DNA of 64,000 nucleotides from contig OMXT01000076.1 in the NCBI GenBank assembly GCA_900315125.1, forward strand, positions 26,684 through 90,683, read 5' to 3'. Source of the DNA: an uncultured Eubacteriales bacterium. GTDB taxonomy: Bacteria; Bacillota; Clostridia; Peptostreptococcales; Anaerovoracaceae. This document shows, piece by piece, positions 18,386 through 26,578 of the stretch. A program made the translations under genes and the position numbers. The notes under the pieces were generated by a model, which was given only the letters and a program-made list of their open reading frames with translations, searched no databases and was not told where the DNA came from. Within the stretch, counting starts at the first letter, position 1. Each line of letters opens with the position of its first letter.

Positions 18386-18973
18386 TCAGCAGCAGAAACA
18401 AAATGGAAGGGTAGAGCAGAGGAGCATATCTGCGGCGGTAGTATCCATATTACCGTAGCCCTGCTGGTTGGACCGGCTGCGGAACATGCCCCCGGCGCTG
18501 TTCATCTGAGAGAGGATCGAGCGGTACTCCTGGTTCTCTGGAGCCATGTTTACCGCCTGCTGGACGTTCTGTATGCCGTCCTGGATATATCCCTTCTTAA
18601 AAGCGACAACACCGCTCAGAAAATACCACTCCGCGTCGTGAACGCCGATATTGATGAGCATCTGCTCTGCCTGGTACAGATCGCCTCGGTCTACTGCCAT
18701 GCGGATCTGGCTGTAATCTGCACTGCTGCCAGTGTTGTAGCTGCTCTCGGACTGGTACGCGGAAGAACTGCCGGATGAGGCGCCGCCGTCTCTTATAAGA
18801 GCATCATAGGCCTCATTGATCTGCTGAAGCTTCTCCTCGGCGAGATCAGCGAGGGGGTTGCCCTGATATTTATCCGGATGGTATTTTTTCACCAGTTCCC
18901 GGTAAGCTGCCTTTATTTCCGCCGGGCTGGCATTCCGGCTCACGCCGAGTATTTCGTAAGGGTCATTTGTCAT
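18386..18973 (-). CDS. Small J-domain protein with TPR-like C-terminus
   Basis: 195 residues. Residues 1-65 are a J domain ([24 protein letters not shown] in [11 protein letters not shown]). A Ser/Gly-rich linker follows, then a TPR-like helical repeat ([23 protein letters not shown], read in two parts around GDLYQAEQM). The tail ends in a cysteine cluster (FCFCC). It is probably a specialised DnaK partner; the tail resembles the Cys-rich ends of related clostridial proteins. The start at 18973 follows GGAAG and overlaps the end of the upstream DUF5685 gene by 11 bases, so the two are a coupled operon. The frame continues upstream of the chosen ATG but without a better start. Confidence 0.8.
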   Translation of the reverse strand: MTNDPYEILGVSRNASPAEIKAAYRELVKKYHPDKYQGNPLADLAEEKLQQINEAYDALIRDGGASSGSSSAYQSESSYNTGSSADYSQIRMAVDRGDLYQAEQMLINIGVHDAEWYFLSGVVAFKKGYIQDGIQNVQQAVNMAPENQEYRSILSQMNSAGGMFRSRSNQQGYGNMDTTAADMLLCSTLPFCFCC

Positions 18974-19817
18974 TATCTTCCGATTCCTTTCCGCTGAGAA
19001 TTTCCTCTGTCCGCTTACGGAGCCCAAGGAATATTACATTGTCCAGAATATCTTTATTCTTTTTAAATTCCAGAAGATCATAGGCCTTGCACATCTCATC
19101 CAGATAGTAATACATGGCAGGTTCCATCATCTGCCTTGCCTGTTTGACATTCCTGACGCCCATATCGAGCATGGGATTGAAACGATGCTCCATGCGGTCG
19201 GATTCAAAGTCATCCATAATATCAATGAGATAAAGCCATTTGCCCAGATTCAGGGCGAAATCACCGACGATTCTCTTCGTCTCATCATCCAGTTTATAAC
19301 CGGAGAAAACAGCAGCCAGCGCACCGCCGAAGCAGGATGCCATTTCTTTAATATCAGATTGTCCCTTGACCTCATACTGGTAGAGCATCATGAAGTTCCT
19401 GTTCACCTCATCGGCCACGTCGGGATGAAGTTCATAAGCCCTGCGGTACCGCCGCTTATACCGGAGAAGGCGGCCCTGGAGTTCGGAACGCTCGTTATCT
19501 CTGACGTCATCGCGATACTGTTCATATCCCAGTATGACCATCATATCCGCAGCGTATCGGATGGACTGCTCGATCGTTTCCACGGGCTTCTTCCCTATGG
19601 GATGGATGATGCAGTGCTTCTTCAGTATATGATCGTCTTCTCCGGTCAGCGCTCCGAGAAACAGGGCGAGAAAAGCCATGTCATTGCTGAGCCAGAGGCG
19701 GGTAAGCTGTCCGTAGGTTTCACCCACTTCACGGCAGAGCCCGCAGTAATATGCATTATATGTTTCAAATTCTCTTACCTTAAGCTCCTGCTTAATGGGC
19801 AAAATATATCCGGTCAT
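18963..19817 (-). CDS. DUF5685 family protein
   Basis: A 284-residue protein of unknown function. It opens [17 protein letters not shown] and carries an early Cys pair in [10 protein letters not shown], then a mostly alpha-helical body with repeated acidic-aromatic motifs ([22 protein letters not shown]). The D-rich helices resemble an all-alpha fold such as that of isoprenoid synthases, but no catalytic assignment is justified. The ATG at 19817 follows GAGGTGA; a TTG two codons upstream is also in frame. It is the first gene of a two-gene operon with the J-domain protein, which suggests that the two act together. Confidence 0.75.
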   Translation of the reverse strand: MTGYILPIKQELKVREFETYNAYYCGLCREVGETYGQLTRLWLSNDMAFLALFLGALTGEDDHILKKHCIIHPIGKKPVETIEQSIRYAADMMVILGYEQYRDDVRDNERSELQGRLLRYKRRYRRAYELHPDVADEVNRNFMMLYQYEVKGQSDIKEMASCFGGALAAVFSGYKLDDETKRIVGDFALNLGKWLYLIDIMDDFESDRMEHRFNPMLDMGVRNVKQARQMMEPAMYYYLDEMCKAYDLLEFKKNKDILDNVIFLGLRKRTEEILSGKESEDNDK

Positions 19818-19848
19818 CCTCAATTCACCTCGTTAATAACATAACATG

Positions 19849-19877
19849 ATGATACGATAATTTAGTGTTTTTTTCAA
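19849..19877 (-). promoter_or_regulatory. Promoter of the DUF5685/J-domain operon
   Basis: On the minus strand: TTGAAA (19877-19872), a 17-base spacer and TATCAT (19854-19849). Confidence 0.7.
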
Positions 19878-20070
19878 GTTGTATGTGTGATTTCGGTGAC
19901 GGCGGGCTGGGACAGCTGCTGAATCATGCGATGAGAAAACGAATCATTAAAGAATATTGTAGATTACCAACGGCTAATTATTGTAAACCATAAAGATGCC
20001 GTTAGAACAAAGCGTGTATAAATTATTGATGCGGATCCGATGATCGTAAAAGAGGATTCTGCCGAACTGG
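19878..20070. other. Intergenic stretch without a recognised gene
   Basis: Part of the 341-base gap between divergent genes. It is AT-rich and holds a possible stem (AACGGC at 19969-19974 with GCCGTT at 19998-20003). A 36-codon open frame at 19883-19993 has no ribosome binding site and no recognisable product. Confidence 0.4.
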
Positions 20071-20099
20071 TTGACATAATAATTTATTATTGATAAAAT
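20071..20099 (+). promoter_or_regulatory. Promoter of the GH25 muramidase gene
   Basis: TTGACA (20071-20076), a 17-base spacer and TAAAAT (20094-20099), with an extended TGA before the -10. One of the best promoters in the window. Confidence 0.85.
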
Positions 20100-20158
20100 G
20101 TTTTATATCGATTTTGCTGTAATTTCAATGTTTATCGTCCTGGAAAGGTTGTTATTGT

Positions 20159-22021
20159 ATGTTATTTGCGTTCAGAAAAGGAAGAATACCGATCGTTATC
20201 GCATTGTCATTTTGCCTGCTTATCGCCATGAGTGTTCCGGGGTGGGCTCTGACTTCTTCGACCATTAACGGGGTGAAATATACACACCCGGCGAAGTACA
20301 GGTCCAGCGATTACCATATCTTTAATGGGCTGGATGTATCCTACTGGCAGTATAACATTACGCAGAGTGAGTGGAACCAGATCAAGGCGGCAGGCGTGGA
20401 TTATGTTTTTATCCGCTGCGGTTATACGTCCTATGATGGGTTCCGACAGAACAAAGACAGCTATTTTGAGCGTAATGTGGAGCGGGCTTATAAAGCAGGT
20501 GTGAATGTAGGCATTTACTACTGGTCGGAGGCGACGACGGAATCGGAAGCGAAGAAAGAAGCAGCCTATGTAAACAGTCTGCTGAAGAAATACCGGAGCA
20601 TGATCACCATGCCCGTGGCTATGGATTACGAGTTCGCGTCCGGATACCGTTCAACGAAGAAATTCAACAGCATGTCCAAGTCCGCTGCCAGAAAGCAGTT
20701 CACCAGCAACGCCGTCGCCTTTATGAAAGCGATTAAGGGCTATGGCTATACGCCTTTGTTCTACAGTTACAGAGGCCTGGTAGATCCCAGCTTTAACAGT
20801 AACTATAAAATGGATATGACACGCATCAACGGAAACGGGCAGTACAGGTTCTGGCTGGCTCAGTACAGCAGTGACAACTCCTACAGCGGTGAATTTGAAT
20901 TCTGGCAGCACACAAGCTCTGGCAGAGTCAGCGGCATTGACGGACGGTGCGACCGCAATTTCTGGTATTATAACAACGCAAAAGAGAAAACCCTTTCTGG
21001 CACTGTTTCGCTGAAAAATTGCAAGGTTACCATGGCAGACTCTGCGCTCTACACCGGGAAAAAAGTGGAGCCGAATGTTACAGTAAAAGACGGCGACAAG
21101 ACACTGAAGGAGGGCGAAGACTATCAGGTCCTCTACATGAACAATATAAAGAAAGGGACGGCCCGTGTCATCATTCGGGGCATAGGCGATTACTCCAACG
21201 ATGTTCTTAAGTCCTTTAAGATCACAGGCAACGATCTTTCTGACGCGGAGGTTTCCGGGATAGAGGACAAAGTCTATACCGGCGCTGCAATCACCCAGTC
21301 GCCGAAGGTTACCTACAAGAAGAAGACTCTGAAAGTAAACACGGATTACACACTGACTTATAAAAACAATAAGAATGTCGGCAAGGCTACCGTGATCGTA
21401 AAGGGAAAGAAAAACTATGCCGGAAAAGTATCAAAGACATTCCAGATCAGTAAAGGAACGGGTCAGGTTACGACGCCCTCCGATACTTATACACTGGAAG
21501 AGGGAAATACGGCAGAGCTTGGCGCCTCGACTATCGGCGGAAAACTGACATATAAATCGTCAGACAGCAAGGTCGCAACGGTCAGCACCAGCGGTGTGAT
21601 AAAAGCACTGTCTGCCGGAAATGCCAGCGTCGTCATCAGCAGCGCGGCGAGCAGCAATGTTACAAGTGCAAAAAAGACGGTCAGCGTGATCGTTAAAGAA
21701 AAGAAAGATACGCTGAAAGCTCCCGCAGTACCGAAGCTGAAGAAACTCGTTAACCTGAAGGATGGGAAGTACAGATTTAAGGCGGTATGGACGAACGTTT
21801 CCGGGGAGTCGGGATATGTTATAAAGTATTCTGCTTCTTCCAATATGAAGAATGCAGTGAAGGTCACCGTGACTGGCAGCAATGTCGATAGGAAAACGAT
21901 TAAAAGCAAATTCGGCAGCAAAAAGATCTATGTCAAGGTCAGAGCATATGCGGAGAAAAACGGAAAGAAAGCGTACAGTAAGTATTCAGAGAAAAAGTCT
22001 CTTGTGATGAAAAAGAAATAG
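20159..22021 (+). CDS. Secreted GH25 muramidase (lysozyme) with Ig-like repeats
   Basis: 620 residues. An N-terminal signal peptide ends near residue 30 (VPGWA). Residues 53-275 are a glycoside hydrolase 25 domain: Asp59 in GLDVSYWQ and Asp156/Glu158 in MPVAMDYEF match the catalytic acidic residues, and EFWQHTSSGRVSGIDGRCD closes the barrel. Two tandem beta repeats follow (LYMNNIKKGTARVIIRGIGD and LTYKNNKNVGKATVIVKG cores), then a Big2-like Ig domain (SSDSKVATVSTSGVIKALSAG) and a basic fibronectin-like C-terminus. It should cleave peptidoglycan at the cell surface, for remodelling or lysis. It is a single gene with a strong promoter and terminator. No sortase motif or LysM is seen; wall attachment may rely on the basic repeats. 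Confidence 0.92.
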   Translation: MLFAFRKGRIPIVIALSFCLLIAMSVPGWALTSSTINGVKYTHPAKYRSSDYHIFNGLDVSYWQYNITQSEWNQIKAAGVDYVFIRCGYTSYDGFRQNKDSYFERNVERAYKAGVNVGIYYWSEATTESEAKKEAAYVNSLLKKYRSMITMPVAMDYEFASGYRSTKKFNSMSKSAARKQFTSNAVAFMKAIKGYGYTPLFYSYRGLVDPSFNSNYKMDMTRINGNGQYRFWLAQYSSDNSYSGEFEFWQHTSSGRVSGIDGRCDRNFWYYNNAKEKTLSGTVSLKNCKVTMADSALYTGKKVEPNVTVKDGDKTLKEGEDYQVLYMNNIKKGTARVIIRGIGDYSNDVLKSFKITGNDLSDAEVSGIEDKVYTGAAITQSPKVTYKKKTLKVNTDYTLTYKNNKNVGKATVIVKGKKNYAGKVSKTFQISKGTGQVTTPSDTYTLEEGNTAELGASTIGGKLTYKSSDSKVATVSTSGVIKALSAGNASVVISSAASSNVTSAKKTVSVIVKEKKDTLKAPAVPKLKKLVNLKDGKYRFKAVWTNVSGESGYVIKYSASSNMKNAVKVTVTGSNVDRKTIKSKFGSKKIYVKVRAYAEKNGKKAYSKYSEKKSLVMKKK

Positions 22022-22031
22022 GGAAGAAACG

Positions 22032-22068
22032 CAAAGCCCGGCTGGAGGGATCTCCGGTCCGGGCTTTG
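22032..22068. terminator. Terminator between convergent GH25 and PLP-enzyme genes
   Basis: CAAAGCCCGG pairs with CCGGGCTTTG, with a second GGA/TCC pairing in the loop. It is flanked by TT on the right and lies 10 bases from the end of the minus-strand gene. Confidence 0.6.
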
Positions 22069-22078
22069 TTCACGGAGC

Positions 22079-23104
22079 TTATATTATATGCATGTATTTC
22101 ATCAGCTCCAGTTCCATCTCTGTGCGATGGTGCTTGGTATAGATTCCGGGGATGCCGCCGGTGTGGATCATGATCACGGTCTCGCCGGGGCGGAAATAAT
22201 CGTTTTTCGCAAGCTGGAGAATGGCGTTGAAAGTCTTGCCGGTATAGCAGGGATCCAGGATGATGCCCTCGTGCTTTCCCATGTAGTATATGGCTTCGCG
22301 GACTTCGTGAACCGGGTTGTTGTATTCGCCGCAGTCGTAGTCGGTGTTCAGATCCAGATCTTCCGGCTTCAGGTCAGCGCTTAGGTGATAAGTATCTTTT
22401 ACGCGCCGGTAATAATCAGCGGCAGACTTCCGAAGGTCCGTATAAGGCATGATGCCGATTCCCGTGAGACGCATGTCAAGATGCTCATTGACAATGGCCG
22501 TTTCCAGTCCCATATACGTGCCCATGCTCCCGACGGTGACCATGACGTGGGGATCGGGCAGTTTCATCTCCCGGATTTGCTGGTCAAGTTCCAGGGCGCA
22601 GTCATAGTAGCCCAGAACGCCCAGCTCATTGGATCCGCCCATGGGGATAAAGTAAACCTTCTCACCGGCATGCTCCCAGCGCTCGGTCACGTCATGGATC
22701 GCCTGCTTCATCAGTTCGATCTCTGTGTGCTCACCGTCCTGGCGGACAAGGTACACATGGCATCCCATAATACCGTCCAGGAGCAGGTTGGCAGAGATCT
22801 CGCCGGGGTATTCATCTACGGCGATGATCGCCGATTTCAATCCGTATTTGGCAGCCACTGCGGCAGTCAGCCTGCCGTGATTGGTCTGGGCGCCTCCTAT
22901 GGTAAGCAGCATGGTAGCCTTCTGTTCGAGGGCATCCTTTATAAAATATTCCAGTTTTCTGAGTTTGTTTCCGCCGGTCCCGTAATTCGTAAGGTCGTCC
23001 CGTTTCAGGTAAAACTCTATGCCGAGGTCTTCGGAAATATTATTCATTCGCTCCAGCGGCGTCGGTGTGTTAAGAAAATGCAGTTTGTCGCGCCCCAGTG
23101 TCAT
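22079..23104 (-). CDS. PLP-dependent D-cysteine desulfhydrase / ACC deaminase family protein
   Basis: 341 residues of the tryptophan synthase beta-type PLP fold. The Schiff-base lysine is Lys47 in GTGGNKLRKLEYF. The next family motif reads GGAQTNHGR, where ACC deaminases have QSNH. The Gly-rich phosphate loop (TVGSMGTYMGL) and C-terminal DPCYTGK are intact. Substrates in this family include D-cysteine, ACC and other small amino acids; the sequence alone favours a D-cysteine desulfhydrase-like enzyme over ACC deaminase, but not firmly. The ATG has AAAGGAG in front. It is a single gene, convergent with the muramidase gene and divergent from argH. Confidence 0.85.
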   Translation of the reverse strand: MTLGRDKLHFLNTPTPLERMNNISEDLGIEFYLKRDDLTNYGTGGNKLRKLEYFIKDALEQKATMLLTIGGAQTNHGRLTAAVAAKYGLKSAIIAVDEYPGEISANLLLDGIMGCHVYLVRQDGEHTEIELMKQAIHDVTERWEHAGEKVYFIPMGGSNELGVLGYYDCALELDQQIREMKLPDPHVMVTVGSMGTYMGLETAIVNEHLDMRLTGIGIMPYTDLRKSAADYYRRVKDTYHLSADLKPEDLDLNTDYDCGEYNNPVHEVREAIYYMGKHEGIILDPCYTGKTFNAILQLAKNDYFRPGETVIMIHTGGIPGIYTKHHRTEMELELMKYMHII

Positions 23105-23162
23105 TGGCAGCTCCTTTCCCGTAATAATTGTTCTTCCTGTTTAATAATGGGTCATCGTGATG

Positions 23163-23191
23163 ATTATAGTATAATTTTCCTGTTGTTTCAA
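23163..23191 (-). promoter_or_regulatory. Promoter of the PLP-enzyme gene
   Basis: On the minus strand: TTGAAA (23191-23186), a 17-base spacer and a consensus TATAAT (23168-23163). Confidence 0.8.
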
Positions 23192-23322
23192 CAGTCTGCG
23201 GATGGTTCGGAGCAGAGACGCAGCTGAGGACGCCGAAAAAGGCAGAAAAAGATTGTAATGCGCTTCGGTGCGGAATGATGTATAATAATTCGCAGTGAAT
23301 GAAAGATTTGGAGGTAAATGAT

Positions 23323-24708
23323 ATGGCTCTCTGGGGAGGCAGATTTGAAAAAGACATGGATCAGATCGTGAAGGCGTTCAACGCTTCAATCGGGTTTGAT
23401 CAGAGGATGTATAACGAGGATATAGACGGGAGCATTGCCCATGTGACCATGCTTGCCGCGCAGGGGATCGTAACGGAAGATGAAAGGGACCAGATCATCG
23501 CTGGTCTTGAATCGATAAGGAAACGGATCGCTGACGGCGAGATCGTATTTGACGTGGAGGATGAAGATATCCATATGGGCATAGAATCCCGGCTGATCCA
23601 GGATATCGGCGAAGTGGGAAAGAAGCTGCATACCGCCCGCTCTCGTAATGACCAGTGCCAGGTGGACGGAAGGCTCTACCTGAAAAAGGAGATCCGTCAG
23701 ATCATGGATGAGCTGATGGAACTGGAAGATGTGATTCTTCGCAAGGCGGATCAGTACGCAGATGAGATCACCGTCGGCTTTACGCACATCCAGCATGCCC
23801 AGCCTATAACCATTGGATTTATTTTCATGGCATATTTCCAGATGTTCCGCAGGGATATCGAGCGGCTGTCGGACACGCTGGAGCGGATGGATCTCAATCC
23901 GCTGGGCGCATGCGCCCTGGCAGGCACCACATTCCCCACAGACCGGAAGCTTACGTCAGAACTCCTCGGGTTCCGGGGCCCGACGGAGAATGCCATGGAC
24001 AGTGTCAGCGACAGGGACTATGCGATAGAATTCCTCAGTGACGCATCCATTTCCATGATGCATATCTCGCGGTGGGCGGAGGAATTCGCCTGGTGGAACT
24101 CCTCTGAGTTTTCCTTTATATCCATCGATGACAGTTTCTGCACAGGGAGCAGCATCATGCCCCAGAAAAAGAATCCGGATATGGCAGAGCTGCTCCGGGG
24201 GAAGAGCGGCAGGGTCTACGGAGATCTCATGCAGATGCTGACCGTAATGAAGGGGACGCCCCTTGCCTATAACAAAGACTTTCAGGAAGATAAGGAAGGA
24301 CTGTTTGACGCAGCAGATACATGGAAGGCCTGCGTGCGCATATTCACAAGGATGCTGGACAAGACAGAGTTCCGGGTAGACAGGATAAGGGAGCATCTTG
24401 ACCAGGGGTTCCTGAACGCGACGGATGTGGCGGAGCATCTGGCCATGGAGGGCATCCCCTTCCGGGAAGCTCACAATATCGTAGGCCGCATGGTCAAGGC
24501 CTGCGAAGAAAGAGGATGCCAGCTGGAGGATCTGACTGATAAGGAGCTGACGGAGATCGACCCAAGGGTAAACAAAGAGTCCCTTGGAGATATCAGCATC
24601 CGTGCATGCGTCGACGCCCGCAGGTCTTACGGGGGCACGGCGCCTTCCGAAGTACGCCGTCAGGTTGGAGAAGGCAGGAAATGGCTGGATTCACTCAGCG
24701 AGAAATAA
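23323..24708 (+). CDS. argH: Argininosuccinate lyase
   Basis: 461 residues of the fumarase/aspartase superfamily. It begins [13 protein letters not shown], has HTARSRNDQ and the superfamily signature [12 protein letters not shown] at the substrate loop. It cleaves argininosuccinate to arginine and fumarate. The ATG at 23323 follows GGAGGT (23310-23315); an upstream in-frame ATG lacks the family N-terminus. A TATAAT at 23281-23286 may be its -10, although no -35 at normal spacing is clear. No argG is adjacent. The next gene is fumarase, which uses the fumarate released here. Confidence 0.97.
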   Translation: MALWGGRFEKDMDQIVKAFNASIGFDQRMYNEDIDGSIAHVTMLAAQGIVTEDERDQIIAGLESIRKRIADGEIVFDVEDEDIHMGIESRLIQDIGEVGKKLHTARSRNDQCQVDGRLYLKKEIRQIMDELMELEDVILRKADQYADEITVGFTHIQHAQPITIGFIFMAYFQMFRRDIERLSDTLERMDLNPLGACALAGTTFPTDRKLTSELLGFRGPTENAMDSVSDRDYAIEFLSDASISMMHISRWAEEFAWWNSSEFSFISIDDSFCTGSSIMPQKKNPDMAELLRGKSGRVYGDLMQMLTVMKGTPLAYNKDFQEDKEGLFDAADTWKACVRIFTRMLDKTEFRVDRIREHLDQGFLNATDVAEHLAMEGIPFREAHNIVGRMVKACEERGCQLEDLTDKELTEIDPRVNKESLGDISIRACVDARRSYGGTAPSEVRRQVGEGRKWLDSLSEK

Positions 24709-24731
24709 GCAGAATAAGGGGAGCATATGTT

Positions 24732-26111
24732 ATGGATAATTACAGAATAGAACATGATACCATGGGAGAGGTCAGAGTTCCTGCGGATAAATACTGGGGA
24801 GCGCAGACGGAACGGAGTTATGAGAACTTCCGGATCGGGACTCACCGCATGCCCCCGGAGATCATCCGGGCCTTCGCTGTGCTGAAGAAGGCAGCGGCGC
24901 TGGCAAACTGCCGGCTGGGCATGATCGACGAGAGGCGGGCGCAGCTGATTGGCGAGAGCTGTGACGAAGTGCTGGAGGGAAAGCTGGGGGGAAATTTCCC
25001 TCTTGTCATTTTCCAGACAGGAAGCGGAACCCAGTCGAACATGAATATGAACGAGGTGATTGCGAACCGGGGAAATGAGATCGCCGGTGAAAAGATCCTC
25101 CATCCCAACGATCATGTGAATAAATCCCAGAGTTCCAATGATACATTCCCGACAGCCATGCACATTGCCGCTGTCGTTTCCGTGGAAGACCGGCTTCTAC
25201 CGGCGATCCGCGCGCTGCGAGATGAACTGAAGCGTCTGGAAGATGAGAATATGGACATCGTAAAGACAGGACGCACCCATCTGCAGGATGCCACGCCCCT
25301 GACTCTGGGTCAGGAGATCAGTGGATGGCGCGCCATGCTGGACCACGATGAGAAGCAGATCGCCTCTGCTCTGGACAGCCTGCGGGAGCTTGCCCTGGGC
25401 GGAACGGCCGTAGGAACGGGACTGAACGCCCATAAGGATTTCGGCAGGGAATCCGCTGCGGAAATCAGCCGTCTGACAGGAAAAAAGTTCATGACGGCGG
25501 AGAATAAATTCCATGCGCTGACGAGCAAGGACGGGATCGTCTTTGTTCACGGCGCGGTCAAAGCCCTGGCTGCGGACCTCCTGAAAATCGCCAACGATGT
25601 GCGCTGGCTGGCCTCCGGTCCCCGGTGCGGCATAGGGGAAATCAATATACCTGCCAATGAGCCGGGCAGTTCCATCATGCCAGGAAAGGTCAACCCGACC
25701 CAGTGCGAGGCAATGACTATGGTATGCGTTCAGGTCATGGGACACGATACAGCGATCGGCGTCGCGGCTTCTCAGGGGAATTTTGAGCTGAACGTATTTA
25801 TGCCCGTGATCATCTATGATTTTCTGGAATCCGTCAATCTGCTGTCGGATGCCATGGACTCGTTCCGGATCCACTGTGTCTGCGGCATCACGCCGAACAG
25901 GGAGCGCATAGAAGAGAATATGGAGAAATCTCTCATGCTCGTTACGGCGCTCAATCCCCATATCGGCTATGAAAACGCGGCGAAGATCGCCAAGAAGGCC
26001 CATGCGGAAGGTACCACACTGAAGGAAGCGGCTGCAGCCCTGGGTCTCGTAACGCCGGAGGACTTTGACCGGTGGGTAGTACCCCGGGATATGGTGGGTA
26101 CACTGAAATAA
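24732..26111 (+). CDS. fumC: Class II fumarate hydratase
   Basis: 459 residues. It starts [14 protein letters not shown], has [21 protein letters not shown] and the signature [16 protein letters not shown], all fully typical of class II, iron-independent fumarase. It interconverts fumarate and malate. The ATG at 24732 follows AAGGGGAG (24716-24723) and lies 23 bases after the argH stop, so the two genes should be cotranscribed. The arrangement would return arginine-pathway fumarate to malate. A strong terminator follows. Confidence 0.97.
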   Translation: MDNYRIEHDTMGEVRVPADKYWGAQTERSYENFRIGTHRMPPEIIRAFAVLKKAAALANCRLGMIDERRAQLIGESCDEVLEGKLGGNFPLVIFQTGSGTQSNMNMNEVIANRGNEIAGEKILHPNDHVNKSQSSNDTFPTAMHIAAVVSVEDRLLPAIRALRDELKRLEDENMDIVKTGRTHLQDATPLTLGQEISGWRAMLDHDEKQIASALDSLRELALGGTAVGTGLNAHKDFGRESAAEISRLTGKKFMTAENKFHALTSKDGIVFVHGAVKALAADLLKIANDVRWLASGPRCGIGEINIPANEPGSSIMPGKVNPTQCEAMTMVCVQVMGHDTAIGVAASQGNFELNVFMPVIIYDFLESVNLLSDAMDSFRIHCVCGITPNRERIEENMEKSLMLVTALNPHIGYENAAKIAKKAHAEGTTLKEAAAALGLVTPEDFDRWVVPRDMVGTLK

Positions 26112-26126
26112 ATATTAGTGCAGGAT

Positions 26127-26158
26127 GGCTGTCTCAACATTTCGGGACGGCCTTTTTT
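26127..26158 (+). terminator. Rho-independent terminator after fumC
   Basis: GGCTGTCTC pairs with GGGACGGCC (one wobble) around an 8-base loop, followed by six T. Confidence 0.9.
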
Positions 26159-26162
26159 CTGT

Positions 26163-26191
26163 TTGACATATACCCCCAGGGGGTATATAGT
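26163..26191 (+). promoter_or_regulatory. csoR-copA promoter with CsoR operator
   Basis: TTGACA (26163-26168), 17-base spacer, TATAGT (26186-26191). A perfect inverted repeat, ATATACCCCC/GGGGGTATAT around one central base (26168-26188), fills the spacer. This is the form of operator known for CsoR, so apo-repressor would block polymerase and copper would release it. Confidence 0.9.
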
Positions 26192-26223
26192 ATCCATAGT
26201 TGGACAGAAGAAAGGGTAGTACC

Positions 26224-26547
26224 ATGTCAGAAGAGAAGAAAACGAATGAGCAGTGTTCCTGCTGCTGCGGACGGACGAAGGAACGGTCAGAAAAGGAATA
26301 TAAAGATCTGATCATGCGGCTCAACCGCATAGAGGGACAGATCCGCGGGCTGAAGAAGATGGTGGAAAACAACGCCTACTGCCCGGATATCCTTATCCAG
26401 TCGGCTGCCGCGGGGTCTGCCCTGAACAGCTTTAACCGGGTGCTGATGGCAAACCATATCAGGACATGTGTGAAAGAGGACATACAGAACGGGAATGATG
26501 ATACCATTGACGAACTTCTCGATGTTCTGAAGAGACTGATGAAATAA
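26224..26547 (+). CDS. csoR: Copper-sensing transcriptional repressor CsoR
   Basis: A 107-residue all-alpha repressor. The family core is RLNRIEGQIRGLKKMVE, and the Cu(I) ligands are present as Cys in NAYCPDIL and the His/Cys pair in NHIRTCV. An extra cysteine cluster (CSCCCG) sits in the N-terminal tail, which may also bind metal. The ATG at 26224 follows AAAGGG (26211-26216). It is the first gene of the copper operon, directly behind its own operator, so autoregulation is expected. Confidence 0.93.
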   Translation: MSEEKKTNEQCSCCCGRTKERSEKEYKDLIMRLNRIEGQIRGLKKMVENNAYCPDILIQSAAAGSALNSFNRVLMANHIRTCVKEDIQNGNDDTIDELLDVLKRLMK

Positions 26548-26578
26548 TGGATCCGCAGCGGCGGAGAAGGAGTATTGG

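Noticed and set aside
19883-19993. 36-codon open frame in the 19.9-20.0 kb gap
   Set aside because: No ribosome binding site, no recognised similarity, and nothing to separate it from chance.
22385-23227. Plus-strand open frame over the PLP-enzyme gene
   Set aside because: The minus-strand protein has clear PLP-family motifs, a promoter and a ribosome binding site; the plus-strand frame has none.
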